This document shows positions 1 through 10,588 of a stretch of 64,000 bases of DNA, piece by piece. Made by a program: the position numbers and the translations under genes. The stretch comes from Carnegiea gigantea (lineage: Eukaryota > Streptophyta > Magnoliopsida > Caryophyllales > Cactaceae): contig JAKOGI010000354.1 in NCBI GenBank assembly GCA_029747015.1, positions 569,001-633,000 on the forward strand, given 5' to 3'. Each line of letters starts with the position of its first letter. Position 1 is the stretch's first letter. The notes under the pieces were generated by a model. That model searched no databases. It was not told the DNA's origin and saw only the letters and a program-made list of their open reading frames with translations.

Positions 1-996
1 TTTATCCTGGAGTTGACTATGACATTGATCATTTTCACCCCCTGACAAGTAAAACTCAAAACATAATGCCTAGGGGCGATTTGGTGACTTCACAGCATTA
101 CTGCAATTGCAGTGTCACTGCATTCGTAACCATTAGCACAAGTTTTCTTCTTGGAAAACAACAAAGAACAACTAGAGTGGATCTCACTTACAAAGGTATG
201 GGAGATCCAACACAGTTCCCAGAATCTAGTTGACTTGTTCTCATTATTTCTTTTCTAGTTTCTCCAGGCCAAGGGACAAAGATAGGTCCTCTTGTAGTTG
301 CTTTGTTTTGGTTTATGAATACAATTAAAGATATGATCTGACCACACATTAGTTATATACACAGCTGCTGGTGCACTTCGAAATGAGACTTCTTTAACTT
401 GAGCAATTCTTGGTCCCAACTAGCAACTCTAGAGCAGCACATTATTGACAGAAAGGACCATCATTGTTCTTAAATAGCTACATTTTTCCAGAACTCGAAG
501 CCGTGGGGTAGATTGCAGCCTTCCACAATTCTAGCTTGAATTCCCAGCATACCATTTCTTGGGCTTAGTTGAGAGAACCATGACAACTCTACAAGTCTTT
601 CTACACTCAAGTCTAAATCTTTCTCATTAACAGAAGGGGGGAAAAAAAATCTAAACCCAGCCAAATCTTGCACAAATAGCATCCAACTTTAGAAGATAGA
701 TTCAACCAGCAAAAGAGAAACCATCCTATTGACAAACCTTAGCTGAAGCAGAGGAGTAGTTTCCATGAACATCTGCTGCAAGAACTCCTTTATAATATAT
801 GAAAATGTACTATCATACATCTAAATTACTACTAAGTAACAATACATATACATTCAAAATACACTACGAAAATATACATATCAAAATAATCGAAAATCAA
901 AATTAAAAAAAATAACAGACACCTATACATTTTCAAACACCCAGATAGGCAACAACCCAATGCAAAAGATGGAAACAAAGAAAGTGATAAACTCAC
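1..996 (-). other. NHX gene intron 6 (partial), no further exon recognised
   Basis: A canonical donor (CAG then gtgagt on the minus strand) follows exon 6 of the exchanger gene at 997, so this stretch should be intron. I looked on the minus strand for the next conserved block of the family (the part with GESVLNDA) and did not find it. The downstream exons therefore lie left of the window, or the gene is truncated. An exon-like piece at about 744-781 is bounded by cag and gtttgt but is 38 nt long and matches no family block. The 470-682 ORF matches nothing I recognise. Confidence 0.55.
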
Positions 997-3046
997 CTGG
1001 AATATCGCTAAAACAGTGACAGGATCAGTTGATGATATGAGAGCACCAAACATCATACATTCAAGGAGTGGCAGCTTATAGATGAGATACGTGATTCCAC
1101 CAAAATATCTAAAGAAACAATCCACAGCAGGCAAACTGCAATCAGACTCATAAGCTAGAACTCATATATTCTATAAATATGCATGGACAAGTACTTACAC
1201 AAGAAGCCCAGTCAAGACAGAAGCTATGAAGGTTCCAAGAATAGCAAATGTCACAATGGCTCCAAAATTGGAGAAGAAAGGTTTCTGAAAAGTAAGCCTC
1301 AATCAATAAATTCATGCATAAATAAAGATTCTCGCAGCACTTGGAAGAGGCAAACATGAATCTAGATATATAACTTACAGGTGAAAGAATGAACCCTGAT
1401 TGAGTGGGCACTAAGAAGTTAAGGAAGCAAGAAATAGAAGCTTGACATCATAGATGATGTAAAATAATACAAAATAACTACAATGGAGAGGCGAACTATC
1501 CACAGCAGTGTGGATGTAGCAAAAAGGATATAATATAATGGGAGGTAGCAAAAACAGGAAGAAAAACTCCTCATGGAAGTTAAACCATTCCCTGCAAAAT
1601 GGTCAAGGGATAGCGTCAAAAATAGAATAAAGGGCAAAATAATGCAAAATAATTTCAAGAGGAAGGCAGAACTACCTGATACTTGTTTCTGTATTTGAGA
1701 TGTTAGCAAGTCCACCAACAACTAAACCTGTTACTCAAGAGTGAACCACCGTCAAAGTATTATAATGAGAAACACATGGTATTGCAATATAATCCCAACC
1801 ACAACACACCCCCCCCCCCCCCAAAAAAAAAAACCCAAATGGTTCCACTTCTACTACAATGCATGGAAAGAAACTCGAAAATATCCCTTGGAAGTAGTCT
1901 TACACAGCATTACTCGGATTAACCGTAGTTTCTTAATGCTGAGCGTAATGCATTTGTCCAATTGTAGAAAAGCTAAACAAAGTTACTTTCGCAATTTTGT
2001 ATCTTGGTTATGGTGCATTACAGAGAACGCCTGACAAAAATTTTCCTTACTGCTTTCCCGTGAAGTAATAAGCAATAGAAAGGTCTTTAACCAAGGACCA
2101 AAGGAACCATCTTTTCCATGATTCAAAGGCAACACTGCTACATATAACCAATTCCCATTTGCTTAGGCGGAACTTCCATGCCTCAACAACCACCGCTGCA
2201 CAGCAACAGCCCCCCCCCCCCCCCAAAAAAAAAATCAACACTACAATTTCAGTCCATTTCCCTTTGTAATTGGTTGCACTCCGTGGTGACAGAGACAGAC
2301 AGTGCTGAAGCAATGATCGCAGGAACGTATCAGAACTGGTTATAGGTCCAGCAATGGAGGAGTTCATTGTTCTGGCGAATGAAATGGAAATTCATTGCAC
2401 TGACAGTGCAATTATCTCCAGATCAAACCTGATATGAGATTACTTATCCCTCATTCCCATCAACCCAACAATTTCTCATACAACAAAGTCAAAACCCTTA
2501 AATGCAATAATAACCTCAAGACACTCAAATTTTTCTCCTTTTTTTGGGGGGGAGGGGAGGGGGGGTAGCTCAAGACACTCAATTTCCTCTTATTCTAAGT
2601 TTCTAGCACAGTAGCGGAAATGCATTTCAACTAAAAACAGAAATCAGACCTAAAATAACCCCAAGAACCGAAATTAAACGCAATAAATCAAAATGTGGTT
2701 ACTCAATGAACAAGGGTTTAACCAAAATTACTATAACTTCAATTCCCCACCATCGCACTTCAACAATTACACACTTCAACAATTACACACAACAACAACA
2801 AGAACCACTGAAATGAAATGGGCAATGAGTAAAACAAGACTGATCCGAGAGAAAAACATTACCAATCAAGAGAGAAGCGCTGGCTTCGGGAAGGTAATAG
2901 AACTTGTGACGACGCAAAACATGGCCGAGAACGAAAGAGAGAACCAGCATCATTATCTGAAGCAAAATTCCCACGCCGGCAGCTTGCTGCTCTCTCTCCG
3001 GACTCCCCCGCGAATCCGCCGGAGAGATCACCGAAGGATTGTCCAT
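997..3046 (-). CDS. NHX5/6: Endosomal Na+(K+)/H+ exchanger, class II NHX (5' exons only)
   Basis: Cation/proton antiporter of Golgi, TGN and prevacuolar membranes (class II NHX, related to animal NHE6/7/9), which exchanges lumenal H+ for Na+ or K+. Six exons on the minus strand join in frame to exactly 173 codons: 2863-3046, 1676-1727, 1532-1591, 1379-1403, 1199-1284, 997-1108. The start is the ATG at 3046; an upstream TTG at 3073 is not a start. Visible family blocks: [20 protein letters not shown] (first membrane segment), [19 protein letters not shown], the amiloride-site-like [34 protein letters not shown], and [20 protein letters not shown] with the ST/ATDP transport motif. Introns are GT-AG except the third, which is U12-type AT-AC. 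Only about a third of the usual length of roughly 530 residues is present, and the exons seen are intact. NHX5 and NHX6 cannot be told apart from this part alone. Confidence 0.9.
1404..1531 (-). other. U12-type AT-AC intron of the NHX gene
   Basis: On the minus strand the exon ends ATT ATA TT at 1532 and the intron begins ATATCCTTTTT, the exact U12 5' splice-site consensus. TTCCTTAAC, the U12 branch-site consensus, lies at 1426-1418 with the branch A at 1419, 15 nt from the intron end; the intron ends in AC at 1404. Joining 1532 to 1403 restores IIFQSGF, the conserved family sequence, whereas no GT-AG solution does. The intron is 128 nt long. Confidence 0.93.
1809..2565. repeat. Three homopurine/homopyrimidine tracts in NHX intron 1
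   Basis: Intron 1 (1728-2862) holds C14A11 at 1809-1833, C15A10 at 2210-2234, and a G-rich run (G7, G4 and G8 blocks) at 2546-2565. The first two place G-runs on the transcribed sense (minus) strand. The rest of intron 1 is AT-rich with no ORF I can assign. GCATTAC/GTAATGC inverted words near 1908-2020 hint at a decayed MITE but are not conclusive. Confidence 0.7.
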
Positions 3047-3337
3047 TTTTTCCGATAACCCACCAGCTATCAATCGATGAATTTGATGGAGTTTTCTGAT
3101 TTCTTCAGATTTGATTTGTATTAAACTGGGACTTCTGAAAGGGTCAACAAATTCAAGTGTTCTCTGCTACTATTTGTTTTTTCAGGGTTAGCTTTCGTTT
3201 CGAATTTCTTTTTGTTCATCAAATGTCAGACCGACCGACCATCTACACTTCTCGCCTCTGTCATTCCTCTGCTGGTTCCTTGTTACATGTACCAGCAATA
3301 TTCATGACCTTATCATTCTTTCCAAAAAAAATACATC
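3047..3337 (-). promoter_or_regulatory. NHX 5' UTR/promoter region (positional)
   Basis: This lies directly upstream of the NHX start codon on the minus strand and should hold the 5' UTR and core promoter. I see no unambiguous TATA box or initiator, so the call rests only on position. Confidence 0.35.
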
Positions 3338-3690
3338 CTGTTATATTAGGTCGACAAAATAATTAGCAATATTCACTTTACATACATTTTGACCAGTAGA
3401 GTTTCATCTTTTTTGGGGCAAAAATATCAATTGAAAATTTTATCTTTGAAAATTATCTGTATATGTTTTTATGTCAATTTTCATTGTTTAGGTAATCTAA
3501 CATCTAAATTTACTGAACACATTTGCTTCAACTGCTCATCTAAACAATTATTCGTTAACAGATAAATTAGAACCGCTATTCGCTACCTAAACAATTAACT
3601 TTTCCAAACAGGGTTCAAAAGTCTAATATAATATCCAATTCACATGTAGATAATATTAAATCCTAAACCTTTTTTGGGATGGAAACCATT
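3338..3690 (+). repeat. AT-rich degenerate repeat, copy 1
   Basis: Shares long approximate runs with 3808-4238: the words GACAAAATAA, GAAAATTTTATC, AAATTATCT, CTAACAT, AAATTTA and TGCTCATC occur in the same order in both. Its end (around CGCTACCTAAA ... GATAATATTAAAT) matches 28925-29040. No coding potential; probably an old DNA-transposon remnant. Confidence 0.6.
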
Positions 3691-3807
3691 TTTTATGGAA
3701 AAAATTAATAAAATTTCTTGTTCTTCTTATCAATTTTTGAAGGTGTTATAGTACTAGTTAAGGTTGCCACTTGCTTGTGTTCCCTTTTTTTTTTTTAACA
3801 AAACGCA

Positions 3808-4238
3808 TATTGTCAGATTATGCCGACAAAATAACTATTGAATATTCACATTACATCAAAGTCGTGTGTAGTAACAACGCTTTGAGTAGTGTTTAACATC
3901 TTAAAGAAGGCAATATACTAATAAGTTCATGTTTAGCGCTCACTAAGCTAGTGTTTGGACTATCATTTCAATAACATTTAGTGTATCAAACAATGTTTGT
4001 GAAAAACTAATAATATTAGCTTTTGGCATTCAAAGAAGAGTTTCATACTTTTTGGACAAAAGAAATACCCTTTGAAAATTTTATCCTTAGAAATTATCTA
4101 TATGCTTTTATATCAATTTATATTAATCAGCTAACATAACTACTAAATTTATTGAACACAAATGCGTCAATTGCTCATCAAAATAGCTATCATCTAACAT
4201 CTGAATTAAAACCGTTATCTACCACATAAACTGCTACC
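3808..4238 (+). repeat. AT-rich degenerate repeat, copy 2, split by element B
   Basis: Aligns to copy 1 with an extra internal stretch of about 170 bp (about 3860-4030). The alignment stops at 4238, where element B begins, and the missing tail reappears at 28920-29040. This shows that B inserted into this repeat. Confidence 0.6.
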
Positions 4239-4759
4239 TGCAAAGATCCACCTCTCTGATGATGCAATCCCTCATGAATGGCCAGACTCATTTACTAGGT
4301 ACTTTAATTTTTTAGAAGCAGATTTAATTTTTTATTTACTTTTTTTTACAAGGAAACCAGTAGGCAAAATTACGCTACAACATCGTAGGAAAACCAGCCC
4401 TTGGACCTGGCCAAGGAAACCGGCCAAGTTTCCTGGGCAGAGCCAGGTCTTCTTCCTATTTCGGGCCCTATAAGCTACCTCGGCCTAGCCCAGAGTATGG
4501 GTATGAGTTTGATCCAAAAACCTAGGTAGGTTTTTGGTCCAATTCTGAACCCTGATTCTGGTTCAGGCAGATTCACTGCCAAAATCTGAATTTGATTCCA
4601 GATTCAGCAATGTTGAAGCAAGTAAAAGATAAAATAGTAAAGAAAAGGTATCAAATTTTAATCAATAGAGTCACTAGTGAGTTTTAAGAAAAACTTACAA
4701 ACTATATTATCCTTTGAAGTAAATCATACTGATACGCACCACAGAAGGGACAAATTGAT
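4239..4759 (-). repeat. Element B 3' LTR, first part
   Basis: Matches 27014-27535. Both contain the same order of landmarks: a TTTAATTTTTTATTTACTTTTT tract, a block on CCTTGGACCTGGCCAAGGAA, and GAGTCRCYAGTGA. It is interrupted at TTGAT (4755-4759) by the CRM-like element and continues at 11874. Confidence 0.75.
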
Positions 4760-6066
4760 TGATGTATCTTGAAGGGAATGAATGAAAACTAAAGCTAGAA
4801 TTCAAGTACTCACGGTTTGGTAAACTGAATTCTAGTTAAGTTTAAGCAAACTCGTGGGATAATCAATGGAGAATGATGATTCTAAACCTTTGTTTGGATA
4901 CAAAAACACCACCAAACTCTAGTTTAGAGTCCCTAAACTTTGATTAAGATACAGAAATACTACTTAAATAAAGATTAGGACTTACTTGATCACCACCTTA
5001 ATCGACCAAATTAAGGATAAGCAAGTGAAGTGTTTTGAGTGAATGAAAGCAAAATGCTCTCAATCTAATTTTTTGATTCACGTGAGTAATGAAATGCAAA
5101 TGGCCCTGAGTTACAACTTTAGTACAAGCCTAGCTAGCACCGAGACAAGCAAGCTAGCTGCTAAGGTTTCCTTCCTAGAGAGAAAACGTATTAACTTAAG
5201 CAAATCCTCACGGTTAGCACTAAACAGAATACTAACTCACTTAGCTTAATCTAATTACAATCTAAATGAAAAGGAAAACAAGAAAAATGATGTTTACAAC
5301 CTTAATTACACGTCATTAAGCCTAATACAATCAGAATGCCAGGAAAAGAAAAAGAGGGCAGCCATAAAGTGGAGTTACTTTTCAGCTAACCAATCCGGGC
5401 AATGAGACATCTTCCTCTTCCTTTTGCTTCTCATTGGTTACTCTTCCCAAAATGCTGAACATTGCAGCTGATGATTAAGTTTATAGACATTTTGAAGAGC
5501 GTGTGAAGCTAGCAAGCAAGGAGCAAAGGAAACCCATAGATGAAGGTAAAGTGCTGAGTTACTGTAAACCGGGTTTTAGGAGCAAATTAAACCCGATTTT
5601 CTGCCTTCTTTAAACCCAACCAAAAGTGGTCATGATTCTGATTTCAGGCAATGGGGGGAAACCTTAGGGTGTGTACAAAATTCCCTGCAGAGTAATCAAG
5701 GTTAAATCATATTTAAGTAGAAGAATTCCACTAAAATATTTAACCGTGTAGTTTTAAACCAAAACTGGCAGATTGGACAAAATGCCTTGATCTCCTAACT
5801 TTGATTGTGCATGATTGAAATTTAATATTTGGACCTAAAAGTAGACATCATGAGAAATCCAAAAATGTAAAAATATCAAACTTAAGCGACAATGTAGCTT
5901 AAGTTATGAGATGAACAATACCGGGCACATTCCGACCATACAACCCGGTTACTTCAGTTTGGCTCTTCTTCACAATCTGAGCCATTGCTTAAACTTTAGA
6001 GTTTGCAAAGGACCTTGTTGGACTTGTTGGACCTTTTTCTTGCCTTGGTTGGTGGAGACTCCATCA
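4760..6066 (-). repeat. CRM-like element 3' LTR
   Basis: Direct repeat of 10589-11873, differing by roughly 5 percent in the parts compared plus small indels. The purine tract ACAAGGAGAGGA lies just upstream on the minus strand, from 6067. The last part of the integrase frame (5970-6066) overlaps it. Confidence 0.85.
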
Positions 6067-7292
6067 TCCTCTCCTTGTTGTGAAGATTTGATCCTCAAAT
6101 CAGTAAGGTAATCATCGGCTTGGTAAGCACTCAAATCAGCTACATTGAATGTGGCTGAAACTCCATAGTCACATAGCAAATCAACCTTATAAGCATTGTC
6201 ATTTATACGTTCAAGTACCCCAAATGGACCATCAGCCCTTAGCATAAGCTCGTTCTTTCTTTTGGAAGGAAATCTCTCCTTCCTTAGGTGAATCCACACG
6301 AGGTCTCCAGGTTGAAACACCTTCTTCTTTTCATGCTTGTTGGCTTGAGTTTGATATGATGCATTGGTCTTCTCTATTCTGCTCCTTACTAACTCATGAA
6401 TCTTCTGGATTTCTTCTACCCTTGAAGCTGCATCCACACTTGGCTTTTGATCTAATAGCCGTGATGTAAGATCAAGTGGACTAATAGGAGCAACCCCATA
6501 TATTACTTTAAATGGTGATAGACCAGTAGCCCTGGTTGGTGCCCTGTTATAAGCAAACTCAGCATATGGTAAAAGCAAATCCCAGGCTTTGGCATAAAGT
6601 TTAATCAAAGCCCTTAGAAATGTTCCTAAGGTTCGATTAGTAACCTCTGTTTGCCCATCAGTTTGTAGATGACAAGTAGTACTATACTTGAGTTTAGTAC
6701 CTAACTTCTTCCACAATGTAATCCAGAAATAGCTTAAAAACTTAGTATCCCTATCAGAAACAATGGACCTAGGAATGCCATGTAATCTTGCCACTTCCCT
6801 GAAATACAACTCAGCAATATGTGTAGTATCATTACTCTTGTTGCATGGAATGAAATGTGACATTTTAGAAAACCTATCTACCACAACAAAGATAGAATCC
6901 TTGTTCGTTTGGGTCTTAGACAGTCCAAGAATGAAATCCATACTTACATCAGCCCAAGCTGTAGTAGGAATAGGTAGTGGAGGGCTGTGAGGTAAGGAGC
7001 GACTTGTAGCCACTTGACAAGTCCCACACCTCTTTAGTATGTCTTGAACATCTCTTTCCATGGCTGGCCAGTAGTAGTGCTCCCTCAACATAGTAAGTGT
7101 CTTGTTCTCTCCATAGTGACCAGTTAGAAAACCTCCATGAACTTCCCTGATTAGAAGTTCCCTTGTGCTACACTTTGGTACACACAGCTGTGTACCCTTG
7201 AATAGAAATCCCTCCTGAATCAAAAAGTCTCCTTTGGGGTGCTTGGAACAATCAGCATACAACTCCTCAAAGTCTTCATCCTTATCATACAA
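5970..7292 (-). pseudogene. Integrase region of CRM-like pol
   Basis: Longest preserved frame of the element (440 codons). It holds the zinc-binding HHCC module (HGGFLTGHYG ... CGTCQ), a DDE core with VVVDRFSKM, IVSDRDTKF and QTDGQTEVTNRT, and a C-terminal GPY/F-type module around RADGPFGVLERINDNAYKVD. The end of the frame (SSQQGEDDGVSTNQGKKK onward) is Gln/Lys-rich and lies across the purine tract and inside the 3' LTR, as in CRM elements, where the C-terminus is thought to direct integration to centromeric chromatin. The frame itself is open, but upstream pol is broken, so it is not part of an intact polyprotein. Confidence 0.8.
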
Positions 7293-7331
7293 AGCTTTTA
7301 GATGCTCAAAACCAAATACACAAGCATCTAA

Positions 7332-7718
7332 TTAAAACAAAAGAAGATACCTCCGAGATAGAGCATCTGCACCTTGATTGAGTTTTCTGGATTTATGCTT
7401 GATTGTAAAGTGACATGATTGGAGAAACTCGACCCACTTGGCATGCCATGAGTTTAACTTATGTTGGCCTTGAATGTAGTTCAAAGCTTCATGGTCATAA
7501 TGTAAGATAAACTCACTTGCAATTAGATAATGAGTCCAATGCTCTAAACACCTCACAATGGCATAAAACTCGTTATCATAGGTAGAGTATTTCCTTCTTG
7601 AATCACAAAGCTTCTCACTAAAGAAGGCTAGAGATTTACCTTTCTGAGTAAGAACACCCCCTATGCCAACTCCAGAGGTATCACGTTCCACTTCAAAGAC
7701 TTTGCTAAAGCACGGCAA
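7332..7718 (-). pseudogene. RNase H region of CRM-like pol
   Basis: Holds the connection/RNase H block typical of chromoviral pol: GVGIGGVLTQKGKSLAFFSE, YSTYDNEFYAIVRCLEHW, and FTIKHKSRKLNQGADALSR. A stop separates it from the integrase frame to its left, and the junction with RT to its right is shifted. Confidence 0.75.
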
Positions 7719-9088
7719 GGATAGAACCTATGCTTGAGTAAGTCTTGTCTTGATTTCTTCAAAGACAAATTGAGCTTTTGGTGTCCACACAAATGATGTA
7801 CCTTTAATAAATTTAGTCACAGGAGCCATAATGGTGCTAAAACCACGAATGAACCTCGTGTATAATGAAGCTAAACCATGAAAAGCTCGGACATCATGAA
7901 TACTCCTTAGAACTGGCCATGACCGAACTGCTTCAACCTTGCTCTCATCTACTTTTATGCCATCTCCAGTAACAATATAACCTAGAAATGTAACTTCAGG
8001 AGTAAAGTATATTTCTTAAGGTTACCAAATAGATTTTCTCATTCCAGAACAAGCATTACTTGAATTAAGTGATCTTGATGTTCATACTCATCCTTGGAAT
8101 ACACCAAAATATTATCAAAGTATACTACCACAAATTTCCCTATGTACGGCCTAAGCACTTGGTTTATTAACCTCATGAAAGTACTAGGTGCATTTGAAAG
8201 ACCAAAGGGCATTACCAACCATTCATAAAGCCCTCCTTTAGTTTTGAAAGCTGTCTTCCATTCATCACCTTCTTTAATTCTGATTTGGTAGTAACCACTT
8301 CAAAGATCAATCTTGGAGAACACTTTAGAGCCATACAATTCATCTTACATGTCTTCAAGTCTAGGTATAGGATACCTATACTTGATTGTAATCTTGTTAA
8401 TGGCCCTGCTGTCCACATACATTCTCATTCTACCGTCCTTATTAGGCACCAAAAGAGCTGGAATGGCACATGGACTCAAAGACTCACGGATTAAGCCTTT
8501 AGTCTTCAACTCTTCAACCTGTCTTTGTATCTCCATAGTGTCTTTTGGATTCATCCTATAATCAGGCTTGCTTGGTAGGATGGAACCTGAAATAAGATCA
8601 ATGTGGTGCTGAATGTCCCTTTTGGGAGGCAAACCCATAGGTATCTCCCCAGGAAACAAATGACAGAAGTTTTGGATGAGTACTTTGGCGACGGGGTGAG
8701 TGGGTAATACAATTTTTGGTTCTTCTTGAATGCTCAATATCCACTCCTTAAAGGCTTTAAACTCATATTGGGAAGCCTTTAGTATGGGTTCACTCATGGA
8801 CAGAAGCAAATCAGCTTGCTTGGGTTTGTTTTGTGGCTGAATTTCATACAGTTTAGATGGGGGTAAAGGAGCTAGAGTGATTTTCTTGCCATCCTTGGTA
8901 AAAGAGTAAGTATTTAGGTAACCATTATGCATAACCTTATGGTCATACAGCCAAGGTCTTCCTAAAAGCATGTGACAAGCATCCATAGGAATAACATCAC
9001 ACCATAACTCATCTTGATGGTCTTTCCAATGGAGAAAGAAATCAAACACCGAGAGTTCACCTGAATTCCCTTGCTTTGATTCAATCAC
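7719..9088 (-). pseudogene. Protease end and reverse transcriptase of CRM-like pol
   Basis: From 9088 leftward: the end of the protease (MDACHMLLGRPWLYDH), the RT N-terminus (HHIDLISGSILPSKPDYRM, GLIRESLSPCAIPALLVPNK, MYVDSRAINKITIKYRYPIP), then in a shifted frame [20 protein letters not shown] at about 8175-8235. The catalytic box near 8110 reads [12 protein letters not shown], so the second catalytic Asp of YFDD has become Asn. Stops and frameshifts near 8345 and further left break the polyprotein. Non-functional. Confidence 0.75.
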
Positions 9089-9671
9089 TAGATGTTGTAT
9101 GGGTGCGGATGAGTCATTGTTTGCAACCCTAGTTTCTCAATCATGCTTAGAGAAACCACATTTGCATATCTCCCTTCATCAATGATCAAAGAACACACCT
9201 TCCCTTGGACAGTGCAACGGGGTGTGGAATATGTTCTCTCTTTGTTCATCTTTTACTCCCTTTTGATTGCTTAGAACTCTTCTCAAAACCAAGAGTTCTC
9301 CTTCATCAGCCTCTTCCATGACCTCTCATGAGTTTCCTCAAGTTCTTACTCACTTTCGTCTTCAATTTCTTCCTCTTCAAAGACCTTCTTCACAGCTGAC
9401 CATTCAGATAAGGTAATCACCTTTCGGTTTGGACAGTCCGAGGCTATATGCCTAAGTCCTTGGCATTTAAAATATCTTCTATTGCTCATGGGATTAGGAT
9501 TAGGCCTATTTTGAGGAATTTGGGTCTTTTATGGTGCTGGGGTCTTTGTGGAACGGAAGACGATGGATTTTGTGGCTTGAAAGTGGGATTGGAACTCCCC
9601 TTATTAAAAGGTTAGTTCTGGGTGTAAGGTTTCTGGTTTTGGGGCTTTAGGGGTTGCCTTGCCTTCTTTTG
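9089..9671 (-). pseudogene. Gag C-terminus and protease start of CRM-like element, decayed
   Basis: A zinc-knuckle-like stretch reads YFKCQGLRHIASDCPNRK on the minus strand near 9425-9480: the first Cys of the CCHC is Tyr and the other ligands are present. Between it and 9088 the protease is broken by stops, so no continuous frame remains. Confidence 0.55.
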
Positions 9672-10208
9672 CTATTCTACCTTATGTGCTAGCATGCAAA
9701 CATCATCAAATGATGTATAAGCTTGCAATTCTACCACATTAGAGTACCTAGGATCAAGACCTCCCAAGTATCTAACTATGGTTTGCTCTTTGGGTTCTTG
9801 GATATCACACTTGATTAAAAGTTTCTCAAACTCACGTGTGTATTCTCCTGCACTCATGCTACCTTGAGTAAGATTATGGAGTTGAGAATAACAATCTTAC
9901 ACGTAGGTAGGAGGAAGAAATCTAGGCTTAAGCTTGAATTTCATCTTTTCCCACGTACGGATTCTAGGCTTCCTTTCTCTAGTCCGTTTAGCGCTTAAAT
10001 TTGTCCACCACAAGGATGCATACTTTCTTAGTCTTAAGGCTACTAACTTGACCTTCTTATCTTCAGGAACATCTTTATATTTAAAAACCCTTTCAACAGT
10101 ATGCAACCAATTAAGAAGTTCTTTAGGATCAAGCTTACCTTCAATTTTAGGAACTTCCACTTTAAAATCGTTGGTGTTTGCTTGAATTCGAGGTTCTACC
10201 TTTGTCAT
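9672..10208 (-). pseudogene. Gag of CRM-like element
   Basis: Retrotransposon gag domain in two frames: 9897-10208 (VEVPKIEGKLDPKELLNWLH, YASLWWTNLSAKR, TWEKMKFKLKPRFLPP) and 9672-9857 (GEYTREFEKLLIKCDIQEP, YLGGLDPRYSNVVELQAY). The break between them is a short frameshift/stop zone at 9858-9896. Confidence 0.7.
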
Positions 10209-10588
10209 TCTAATTGGTTTATCCTCACTGGATGAATCAACTTCATGACTAAAGACTTGTTTTTGCCTTCTTGGTTCGGATTGAAAGGTTTCTTCACTTA
10301 TTTTTGCTTTTGCTTCAAAACCGTACCAAGTTGCTTTCTTAGATATTCATTTTGTGCTTGAGTTTCTTCATTCCTTTGAGCATCCTCTTGAATCTTCTTT
10401 GCCAACAATTCATTCTGCCTCATTAAGGCTTCAAACCTCTTTTCCAATGTCATGCTTACTGAGCTCATACTCACGGATTGTGTTTATACTCAAACTAGGA
10501 TTGTGTTCGGAGATGGATGAATGAATGAATTCTGGAAGTGAGATGGACGTACCAGACCAAGGAGAAACTTTGGCTCTAATACCAAATA
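10209..10588 (-). other. CRM-like 5' leader and primer-binding site
   Basis: Between the 5' LTR and gag. Immediately after the LTR end (10589) the minus strand reads TATTTGGTATTAGAGCCA, matching the TGGTATCAGAGC primer site for initiator tRNA-Met with one substitution. The rest is leader, possibly with the start of gag; no intact start codon could be fixed. Confidence 0.7.

Noticed and set aside
470..682. 70-codon minus ORF as an exchanger exon or separate gene
   Set aside because: No family motif and no splice borders in the right frame; it falls inside the expected intron.
744..781. Exon-like piece reading DVHGNYSSASAK on the minus strand, as exon 7 of the exchanger
   Set aside because: It has cag and gtttgt borders, but its 38 nt would shift the frame and it matches no conserved block of the family.
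1148..1721. Long minus frames 1148-1411 and 1419-1721 as single genes
   Set aside because: They are exon-intron read-through; the true exons are 1199-1284, 1379-1403, 1532-1591 and 1676-1727.
3044..3073. Exchanger start at 3073 (longer N-terminus)
   Set aside because: The codon there is TTG; the first ATG in frame is at 3046.
10574..10588. tRNA gene at the primer-binding sites (also 14614, 39039, 52081)
   Set aside because: Only 12-18 nt complementary to tRNA 3' ends; no cloverleaf nearby.
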